Assembly: GCA_003564655.1 (NCBI GenBank)
Contig: PXES01000018.1
Location: 1-5,444 of the forward strand
Length of the DNA stretch: 5,444 nt
Source of the DNA: Paracoccaceae bacterium
GTDB lineage: Bacteria > Pseudomonadota > Alphaproteobacteria > Rhodobacterales > Rhodobacteraceae
Direction: 5' to 3'
A program made the translations under genes and the position numbers. Numbering within the stretch: the stretch's first letter is position 1; every line of letters starts with the position of its first letter. The notes beneath the pieces were generated by a model. That model saw only the letters and a program-made list of their open reading frames with translations. It searched no databases and was not told the DNA's origin. Below are positions 1 to 4,650 of this stretch, in pieces.

Positions 1-145
1 TCAACACCAGCGCGGCCCCTGTCGCGAGGATGAACACCAGCTCGGTCGCCCGGCCAAGGCGGCAGCGACCGACCAGCGAGCGCTGGCGGATGCCGATCTG
101 GCGGGTGGGGGCGGGCGCGGTCAGGACGGGCTTGCGGCGGGCCAT
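1..145 (-). CDS. N-terminal fragment of an unidentified basic, probably membrane-associated protein (runs off left edge)
   Basis: An open minus-strand frame starts with ATG at 145-143 and stays open to the window edge (48 complete codons plus one base). It has an AAGGA ribosome binding site (complement of 151-155) five bases before the start, and nearly all third codon positions are G or C, as in the neighbouring genes. The peptide begins MARRKPVLTAPAPTRQIG, is rich in Arg/Lys over the first ~35 residues, then turns hydrophobic (ELVFILATGAALVL), which looks like the start of a transmembrane segment or a buried strand. I do not recognise the family. It does not resemble the N-terminus of CobT, the usual partner encoded beside cobS. 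It follows cobS on the same strand after a 192-bp gap, so it may have its own promoter. The reality of the gene is well supported; its function is unknown. Confidence 0.7.
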   Translation of the reverse strand, partial: MARRKPVLTAPAPTRQIGIRQRSLVGRCRLGRATELVFILATGAALVL

Positions 146-150
146 GATCT

Positions 151-155
151 TCCTT
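151..155 (-). promoter_or_regulatory. Ribosome binding site of the left-edge gene
   Basis: The minus strand reads GGAAGGAAGATC directly before ATG. The AAGGA core lies five bases upstream of the start, which is ideal spacing and fixes the start at 145. Confidence 0.7.
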
Positions 156-201
156 CCAAACGCTGGGGAGCGCGGGCTTCGGGCCACGCGCTTTCGCGGG
201 G

Positions 202-230
202 ACCTTAGCCGCAGCGGGTCAAGGCCTCAA
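202..230 (-). promoter_or_regulatory. Candidate promoter for the left-edge gene
   Basis: On the minus strand, TTGAGG (complement of 225-230) is followed after 17 bases by TAAGGT (complement of 202-207). The -35 matches TTGACA at four of six positions. The -10 matches TATAAT at only three, though its TAnnnT shape is common in high-GC alphaproteobacteria. It lies about 57 bases before the start codon, in the gap after cobS. Weak evidence, resting on spacing and location only. Confidence 0.25.
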
Positions 231-275
231 CACCAGATCGTGAGACGAAGGATGAATCTGCGATCGCGATGCAAA

Positions 276-298
276 GCCACCACAATCGCCCCCGTGGC
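276..298 (-). terminator. Weak hairpin after cobS, possible terminator
   Basis: Downstream of the cobS stop, GCCAC (294-298 complement) pairs with GTGGC (276-280 complement) around a 13-base loop, followed by only three T residues on the minus strand. The short stem and short T-run make intrinsic termination doubtful. It is listed because it is the only hairpin followed by any T-run that I saw in the 192-bp gap between cobS and the next gene. Confidence 0.2.
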
Positions 299-337
299 CG
301 CCTTGCGCCGGTGCCTGTGGATCGGGATGCGGGCGGG

Positions 338-1309
338 TCAGCCCAGCGCCATGCTCACGGCACTTTCGGGCAGTTCCTCGTCGAAGCAGCGCTGATAGAA
401 CTCGGCCACGGTCTTGCGCTCCAGCTCGTCGCATTTGTTGAGGAAGGACAGCCGGAAAGCATAGCCGACCGAGCGGAAGATGCGCGCATTCTCGGCCCAG
501 TTGATGACCGTGCGGGGCGACATCACCGTGGACAGATCGCCGTTCATGAAGGCCGTGCGCGTCAGGTCCGCGACGGTCACCATCTGGCTGATCTCCTGCC
601 GGCCCTTGGCGGTGTTGTAGGCGGGGTTCTTGGCCAGCACGATGGCGGTCTCGGCGTCGTGGGACAGGTAGTTCAGCGTCGCGACCAACGACCAGCGGTC
701 CATCTGCGCCTGGTTGATCTGCTGCACGCCGTGATAAAGGCCCGTCGTGTCGCCCAGACCGACGGTGTTGGCCGTGGCGAACAGCCGGAAGGACGGGTGC
801 GGGGTGATGATCTCGTTCTGGTCCAGCAGGGTCAGCTTGCCGTCATGTTCCAGCACCCGTTGGATCACGAACATCACATCCGGGCGGCCCGCATCGTATT
901 CGTCGAAGACGATCGCCACCGGGTTGCGCAGCGCCCAGGGCAGGATGCCCTCCTGGAACTCGGTCACCTGCACGCCCTCGCGCAGTTTGATCGCGTCCTT
1001 GCCGATCATGTCGATACGCGAGATGTGGCTGTCGAGATTGACCCGCACTGCGGACCAGTTCAGCCGGGCTGCCACCTGTTCGATGTGGGTCGATTTCCCG
1101 GTGCCGTGATAGCCCTGGATCATCACCCGGCGGTTGTAGGTGAAACCTGCAAGAATCGCGAGGGTGGTGTCGGGGTCGAACTTGTAGGTCGGGTCGATGG
1201 CGGGTGTCCGCTCGCCCGGCTCGGCAAAGGCCTTTACCTTCATGTCCGAGTCGATGCCGAACACGTCGCGGACAGAGATTTCCTCGGTCGGTTTCTCGCT
1301 TGCCGTCAT
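338..1309 (-). CDS. cobS: Aerobic cobaltochelatase subunit CobS (AAA+ ATPase)
   Basis: CobS is the AAA+ ATPase subunit of the cytoplasmic CobN-CobS-CobT chelatase. With CobT it forms the ATP-driven ring that assists CobN in inserting Co2+ into hydrogenobyrinic acid a,c-diamide in aerobic cobalamin synthesis. The 323-residue protein is full length for the family (about 325-330). Visible motifs are the N-terminal ISVRDVFGID (11-20), Walker A GYHGTGKS (66-73), Walker B VAIVFDEYD (131-139), a sensor-1-like LFATAN (176-181), AQMDRW (201-206) and the conserved end NKCDELERKTVAEFYQRCF (291-309). The start is the ATG giving MTASEKPTEEISV, which matches the family N-terminus; an in-frame start at 1441 lies inside the P450 gene and was rejected. 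The ribosome binding site is weak (GGGAAAG, eight bases upstream). It lies 76 bp after the P450 stop on the same strand, so co-transcription is possible. cobT is not visible downstream. Identification is firm. Confidence 0.97.
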   Translation of the reverse strand: MTASEKPTEEISVRDVFGIDSDMKVKAFAEPGERTPAIDPTYKFDPDTTLAILAGFTYNRRVMIQGYHGTGKSTHIEQVAARLNWSAVRVNLDSHISRIDMIGKDAIKLREGVQVTEFQEGILPWALRNPVAIVFDEYDAGRPDVMFVIQRVLEHDGKLTLLDQNEIITPHPSFRLFATANTVGLGDTTGLYHGVQQINQAQMDRWSLVATLNYLSHDAETAIVLAKNPAYNTAKGRQEISQMVTVADLTRTAFMNGDLSTVMSPRTVINWAENARIFRSVGYAFRLSFLNKCDELERKTVAEFYQRCFDEELPESAVSMALG

Positions 1310-1385
1310 GCCGTCGTCTTTCCCGCCTTGCCGCCGTTTGCGCGCCTCATGTGAAACATATCGGGCGCGGGTGCAAGCGAAAGGC

Positions 1386-2576
1386 CTAGGCTGCGACCAC
1401 CTGCAGCGCTTCGAGCCCACGGAAGTGCCAGCTATCGGCATAGCGCGGGGGCCCGACCGTCCGCAGACCGGGCAGCCGGGCGGCGAGAACAGTCAGCGCC
1501 CGCTGCAGTTCCAGCCGGGCCAGCGGTGCGCCGAGGCAGAAATGCAGCCCCGCCCCGAACGCCAGATTCGGGCGCGGGATGCGGGAGAGGTCGAAGCGGT
1601 CGGGCGCGTCCCAATGGCGCGGGCAACGATTGGCGGCGCCCAGCAGGCAGGCGATTTGCGTGCCTTGCGGGATAACCCGGCCCATCACGTCGATATCCGC
1701 ATAGGCCCAGCGCGTGAACAGATGCAGCGGCGGATCGATCCGCAGGCATTCCTCGACCAGCGCCTCGGTGGCGGGCGCGCGATACTGGCCCGTCGCAAGC
1801 AGCGTCGCGACGGCGTTGCCGATGCTGTGGACGGTCGCCTCATGCCCGGCATTCAGCAGCAGGATGCAGGTCGAAATCATTTCGTCCGACGTCAGTCGCG
1901 CGCCGTCTTCCTCGGCGGCGATCAGATGCGTGATCAGATCGTCGCGCGGTTCGCTGCGGCGCCGGTCGATATAGCCGCGCAGGAAATCGACGAACTCGGT
2001 CGCGGCGGCAACGGCCTGATCCTCTTCGGCGCGGGTGCGGGCGGGGCGATACATGGCGACCATCGCGTGCGACCAGCGCAGCAGATCGGGGGCCATGCTT
2101 TCGGGCACCCCCAGCAGGCGGGCGATGATGGTTATCGGTATGGCCTGGGCGAAGGCGGGGATCAGGTCGAACGGCTCGCCCGCGGGCAACGCATCGATCA
2201 GGCGGTGCGCCAGCGCGTCGATCTCAGGGCCAAGCGCCGCAATCCGGCGCGAGGTGAAGGCACGCAGCACCAGCCCGCGCAGCCGCGTGTGGCGCGGCGG
2301 CTCCATCTCCAGCATCGAATGCGCCTCGACCGCGTAGAAAGGCGCCAGACGGTCGGGATGCAGCACGGGCTCGGGCGGAGGACGACCGAAACGCCGGTCG
2401 CGCAGGATCGCATTGGCGGCAGCGAAGCTGACAGCGCAGGGCAGGCCCAGCTCGTGCCACCAGACCAGCGGACCCAGCGCCCGCATCCGGTCATAGGCGG
2501 CATAAGGGTCTTGCACAAACCCGACATCGCGCAGGTCCTGCCGGAACTCGGGCAACACGTGAGCTTCGCCACTCAA
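1386..2576 (-). CDS. Bacterial cytochrome P450 (class I-type soluble monooxygenase)
   Basis: A complete soluble P450 of 396 residues, the usual length for bacterial CYPs, with no membrane anchor. The core motifs are present in order: C-helix EPPRHTRLR (92-100, with heme-propionate candidates His96 and Arg100), I-helix LLNAGHEATVHSIG (240-253), K-helix ExxR as Glu276-Arg279, and heme-binding FGAGLHFCLG (340-349) with Cys347 as the proximal thiolate ligand. The I-helix has Ala247 where most P450s carry the conserved oxygen-activating Thr; Thr248 follows. Substrate is unknown, and no ferredoxin or ferredoxin reductase gene is in the window, so redox partners must come from elsewhere. The likely start is TTG (2576-2574), which overlaps the upstream dipeptidase TGA as TTGA, suggesting translational coupling. 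The ribosome binding site is poor (AAAGG almost touching the TTG), and GTG at 2558 or TTG at 2555 are alternatives that would remove only six or seven residues. The family call is firm; the start and substrate are not. Confidence 0.95.
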   Translation of the reverse strand: MSGEAHVLPEFRQDLRDVGFVQDPYAAYDRMRALGPLVWWHELGLPCAVSFAAANAILRDRRFGRPPPEPVLHPDRLAPFYAVEAHSMLEMEPPRHTRLRGLVLRAFTSRRIAALGPEIDALAHRLIDALPAGEPFDLIPAFAQAIPITIIARLLGVPESMAPDLLRWSHAMVAMYRPARTRAEEDQAVAAATEFVDFLRGYIDRRRSEPRDDLITHLIAAEEDGARLTSDEMISTCILLLNAGHEATVHSIGNAVATLLATGQYRAPATEALVEECLRIDPPLHLFTRWAYADIDVMGRVIPQGTQIACLLGAANRCPRHWDAPDRFDLSRIPRPNLAFGAGLHFCLGAPLARLELQRALTVLAARLPGLRTVGPPRYADSWHFRGLEALQVVAA

Positions 2577-3958
2577 GCCTTTGCAACCGCTTCAATAATC
2601 CGTGCCCATGACCGGATGCCCCGATGGTAACTTGCCAGATCATACTTTTCATTTGGCGAGTGTATCTGGTCGTCTTCCTTGCTGAATCCCACCAGCATCG
2701 AATCCATGCCGAGGATGGTCTTGAAATAGCCCGCGATCGGGATCGAGCCCCCGGCGCCGACAAAGGCTGCCGGTTGCGGCCATTCCTGCGAGAGCGCCCC
2801 GCGCGCTGCCTCGAACGCAGGATGCGCCGTCTCCATGACCGAGGCAGGCGAGGCGCCATGCTCTTGAAACTCGACCCGGCAATCCTCGGGCAGCCGGGCA
2901 CGGACGAACTCGCGAAAGCTTTCGCGCAGCTTGTGCGGGTCCTGCTGGCCGACCAGCCGGAAGCTGACCTTGGCCGAGGCCTGCGCGGGCAGCACCGTCT
3001 TGAAGCCCGCGCCGGTGTAGCCCGACACCATGCCATTGATTTCGCAGGTGGGGCGCGACCAGATCATCTCGAGCGCGGACCTGCCGGCCTCGCCCGCCGG
3101 CTGCGACAGCCCGACATCACCCAGGAACGCATCGGCGTCGAACCCCAGCCCGCCCCACTGCGCGCGCAGATCCTCGGGCAGTTCCGGCACCCCGTCATAG
3201 AAGTCCGGCACCGTGATGCGGCCCTGATCGTCATGCAGATCGGCAAGTATGCGCGCCAGCACCCGCGCGGGGTTGATCGCGGCACCGCCGAAATGCCCCG
3301 AATGCAGATCGCGCTCGGGGCCATGGATCACCACCTCTTCGCCCAGCAGACCACGCAGCATGGTGGTGATCGCGGGCGTCTGCGCGTCGAAAAGCCCGGT
3401 GTCGCAGATCAGCGCCAGATCCGCGCGCAGCGCGTCGCGATTGCCCTCGAGATACGGCACCAGCGAGGGCGAGCCGCTTTCTTCCTCGCCCTCCAGACAG
3501 AAGGTCAGCTTCACCGGCAGGCTGCCATGCACCGCGACCCACGCGCGGCAGGCCTCGACAAAGGTCATGAGCTGGCCCTTGTCATCGGACGCGCCGCGCG
3601 CGCGGATCACTTTTCCGTTGGGTGTGTCCTGCAGTTCAGGCTCGAAAGGCGGGCGGTCCCACAGATCGAGCGGGTCGACCGGCTGCACGTCGTAATGGCC
3701 GTAGAACAGCAGATGCGGCCCCTCCCCGGCCCCGCCTTTTGCAACCACCATCGGATGCCCCGCTGTCTGGTCGGCGCGGGCAGAAAAGCCAATGCTCTCA
3801 AGGTCCTGTACCAGCCAGTCGGCTGCGCGCGCGACATCACCGGCATGGGCCGGGTCGGTCGAGATCGACGGGATGCGCAAGAGATCGAACAACCGATCGA
3901 GACTTGCGGGCAACTCCGCGTCGATCCGGTCAAGAACGGCGTTGAGGGCATCGGACAT
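2573..3958 (-). CDS. M20-family metallodipeptidase / metallohydrolase
   Basis: A 461-residue cytoplasmic zinc-type peptidase of the M20 carnosinase/CNDP2-like group, which typically hydrolyses dipeptides or related amide-linked amino acid conjugates. All expected active-site residues are visible by comparison with human CNDP2: His88 and Asp90 (GHYD), bridging metal ligand Asp125 (ASDDKG), catalytic base Glu159 and metal ligand Glu160 (GEEESGS), Asp186 (CDTG), His219 in DLHSGHFGG at the dimerisation-domain side, and C-terminal ligand His433 (IHSPNEK). There is no signal peptide. The start is ATG at 3958 (MSDALNAVLDRIDAELP), supported by AGGAG six bases upstream (complement of 3965-3969); the open frame continues upstream to 4669 but overlaps the divergent gene. 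The TGA stop overlaps the likely TTG start of the P450, so the two are probably one transcript. Exact substrate cannot be read from sequence: dipeptides are most likely, but N-acyl or N-carbamoyl amino acids are possible. Confidence 0.93.
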   Translation of the reverse strand: MSDALNAVLDRIDAELPASLDRLFDLLRIPSISTDPAHAGDVARAADWLVQDLESIGFSARADQTAGHPMVVAKGGAGEGPHLLFYGHYDVQPVDPLDLWDRPPFEPELQDTPNGKVIRARGASDDKGQLMTFVEACRAWVAVHGSLPVKLTFCLEGEEESGSPSLVPYLEGNRDALRADLALICDTGLFDAQTPAITTMLRGLLGEEVVIHGPERDLHSGHFGGAAINPARVLARILADLHDDQGRITVPDFYDGVPELPEDLRAQWGGLGFDADAFLGDVGLSQPAGEAGRSALEMIWSRPTCEINGMVSGYTGAGFKTVLPAQASAKVSFRLVGQQDPHKLRESFREFVRARLPEDCRVEFQEHGASPASVMETAHPAFEAARGALSQEWPQPAAFVGAGGSIPIAGYFKTILGMDSMLVGFSKEDDQIHSPNEKYDLASYHRGIRSWARIIEAVAKA

Positions 3959-3964
3959 CAGCGA

Positions 3965-3969
3965 CTCCT
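3965..3969 (-). promoter_or_regulatory. Ribosome binding site of the M20 dipeptidase gene
   Basis: AGGAG on the minus strand lies six bases before the ATG at 3958. It decides the start against the much longer open frame extending to 4669. Confidence 0.75.
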
Positions 3970-3988
3970 GTCTGGGCAATCGCGGCGC

Positions 3989-4016
3989 AACGTAACAGAG
4001 CGGGACGGGCTGTCCA
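3989..4016 (-). promoter_or_regulatory. Candidate promoter for the dipeptidase-P450 transcript
   Basis: On the minus strand, TGGACA (complement of 4011-4016, five of six matches to TTGACA) is followed after 16 bases by TACGTT (complement of 3989-3994, only three of six matches to TATAAT). It would give a leader of about 25 bases before the AUG. It lies in the 112-bp divergent intergenic region, where a promoter for this strand is expected. The assignment is tentative. Confidence 0.3.
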
Positions 4017-4032
4017 GAACGGTGTTGCACGG

Positions 4033-4038
4033 TATAAG
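4033..4038 (+). promoter_or_regulatory. Candidate -10 element for the small exported-protein gene
   Basis: TATAAG matches the -10 consensus at five of six positions and lies 32 bases before the ATG at 4071. The expected -35 position (around 4010-4015, CTGTCC) is a poor match, so an activator or alternative sigma factor may be needed if this is the promoter. The sequence TTGCAC at 4025-4030 is too close to serve as its -35. Confidence 0.3.
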
Positions 4039-4060
4039 CAGGGCGAAACACAGTGATTCC

Positions 4061-4065
4061 GGAGG
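4061..4065 (+). promoter_or_regulatory. Ribosome binding site of the small exported-protein gene
   Basis: GGAGG sits five bases before ATG at 4071 and selects that ATG over an in-frame GTG at 4053. The protein from 4071 also begins directly with a signal-peptide-like sequence. Confidence 0.75.
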
Positions 4066-4070
4066 CTCTG

Positions 4071-4460
4071 ATGATCCGCACCGCCCTTCCCGCGCTCGCG
4101 CTGGCTTGCGCTGCCACCGCCCTGCCTGCCCAGCAGGTCGAGCAATACAGCCTTGATGGCGCGACCGTCGCCGTGACCCTGCATCCCTTTCTGACCGAGG
4201 AAGAGGTCACCACGCTGCGAATCATCGGCCAGAGTTCCGATGCGCTAGAGCTGTTCGTGCCGCAAAGCGGCGGCTTCGCCGCGCTGGCCGTGGCGCCCGG
4301 CGAAGGCTTTATCCGCGACGGCGTGCCGGTCGAGTCCGCGGTCGCCATCGCGGACCTGCCCAATCTTGACGAGGCCCGCATGGCCGCGCTGGAAGGTTGT
4401 AATGCAGTCCGCAACGACGCGGCCGGCTGCGAGATCGTGCTGGAAATCAGCCCGGAATGA
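4071..4460 (+). CDS. Small exported protein of unknown function, upstream of hemA
   Basis: A complete 129-residue protein. Residues 1-20 form a short signal peptide: MIR, a hydrophobic Ala/Leu-rich core, then ...ATALPAQQ, with cleavage likely after Ala20 (alternatively after Ala17). The mature ~109-residue domain is acidic, contains TLHPFLTEEE (36-45) and GGFAALAVAPGEGF (67-80), and has two cysteines (Cys110 and Cys120) that could form a disulfide in the periplasm. Cys13 lies within the signal core but its context (ALAC) is a poor lipobox. I do not recognise a named domain. My memory is that small proteins with this look sit beside hemA in other Rhodobacteraceae, sometimes with names borrowed from the synthase; nothing here resembles ALA synthase, so such a name should not be used. 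It is divergent from the dipeptidase and 190 bp before hemA on the same strand. The gene is well supported; function is unknown. Confidence 0.85.
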   Translation: MIRTALPALALACAATALPAQQVEQYSLDGATVAVTLHPFLTEEEVTTLRIIGQSSDALELFVPQSGGFAALAVAPGEGFIRDGVPVESAVAIADLPNLDEARMAALEGCNAVRNDAAGCEIVLEISPE

Positions 4461-4466
4461 GCGGAC

Positions 4467-4502
4467 CCGCCCGCGACAAGCGGTCGCCGGTCGAACGGGC
4501 GG
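4467..4502 (+). terminator. Nested GC-rich inverted repeat between the small gene and hemA
   Basis: CCGCCCG (4467-4473) pairs perfectly with CGGGCGG (4496-4502). Inside it GCGAC (4473-4477) pairs with GTCGC (4483-4487) around a five-base loop; the two stems share base 4473, so they would compete or stack imperfectly. It begins seven bases after the TGA of the exported-protein gene. There is no T-run after it, so it is not a classical intrinsic terminator. It could be a 3'-end stabiliser, a Rho-linked pause structure, or a partial transcription barrier isolating hemA. Typed as terminator by position only. Confidence 0.35.
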
Positions 4503-4519
4503 AATAGAGGCGTTCGGCA

Positions 4520-4533
4520 TTGATCTGGATCAT
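4520..4533 (+). promoter_or_regulatory. FNR/FnrL-type operator upstream of hemA
   Basis: TTGATCTGGATCAT matches the FNR-family consensus TTGAT-N4-ATCAA at nine of ten specified positions; only the last base differs. It lies in the hemA leader, 117 bases before the start codon. FnrL in Rhodobacter sphaeroides (FnrP/NNR-type regulators in Paracoccus) uses this box, and hemA is a known FnrL-controlled gene in R. sphaeroides, where low oxygen raises tetrapyrrole synthesis. The centre (4526.5) is about 40-41 bases before the start site predicted from the -10-like element at 4554-4559, which is class II activator spacing. The site is directly visible; the identity of the bound regulator is inferred. 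Confidence 0.75.
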
Positions 4534-4553
4534 GTTTGTCCGATATTTCCCGG

Positions 4554-4559
4554 GATAAC
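4554..4559 (+). promoter_or_regulatory. Candidate -10 element of the FNR-dependent hemA promoter
   Basis: GATAAC matches TATAAT at four of six positions. The corresponding -35 position overlaps the downstream half of the FNR-type box and has no recognisable -35 sequence, as expected for a class II activator-dependent promoter. The predicted start near 4567 would leave a leader of about 84 bases. A second, weaker -10-like GATAAG occurs at 4605-4610 (TTGCCT at 4584-4589 is 15 bases upstream) and could represent another promoter; R. sphaeroides hemA is known to use two. Confidence 0.4.
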
Positions 4560-4639
4560 TCTGGGTAGGAGAGGGGTCTGTCTTTGCCTGAGGGGCGATA
4601 GTCAGATAAGACGATGTGACACCACCCAGCTGGACGGCG

Positions 4640-4644
4640 AGGAG
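4640..4644 (+). promoter_or_regulatory. Ribosome binding site of hemA (decides the TTG start)
   Basis: AGGAG lies six bases before TTG at 4651. No ATG or GTG lies in frame nearby upstream, and the first in-frame ATG downstream would remove more than 50 conserved residues, so the TTG start is well supported. Confidence 0.8.
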
Positions 4645-4650
4645 AGGGTC

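Noticed and set aside
260..270. GCGATCGC palindrome, resembling the cyanobacterial HIP1 octamer
   Set aside because: There is a single copy in the intergenic gap of a GC-rich genome, with no iteration elsewhere seen, so chance is sufficient.
269..1354. Long plus-strand open frame opposite cobS
   Set aside because: It is an antisense shadow of a clear cobS gene, produced by high GC at third codon positions. Its translation has skewed composition with no recognisable motif.
1310..1385. Cobalamin riboswitch ahead of cobS
   Set aside because: Only 76 bp lie between the genes. That is shorter than a B12 riboswitch, and no B12-box-like sequence is visible.
1197..2630. 477-codon plus-strand open frame opposite the P450
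   Set aside because: The opposite strand encodes every P450 core motif. This frame gives an Arg/Gln-rich low-information protein with no family features.
4083..4112. Lipoprotein signal at Cys13 of the small exported protein
   Set aside because: The residues before Cys13 (A-L-A) do not fit the usual L-A/S-G/A pattern, and a plausible signal peptidase I site follows at residues 17-20.
2624..4156. 510-codon plus-strand open frame opposite the dipeptidase
   Set aside because: The minus strand carries the full set of M20 active-site residues. The plus frame is an Arg/His-rich shadow and also collides with the signal peptide of the small exported protein.
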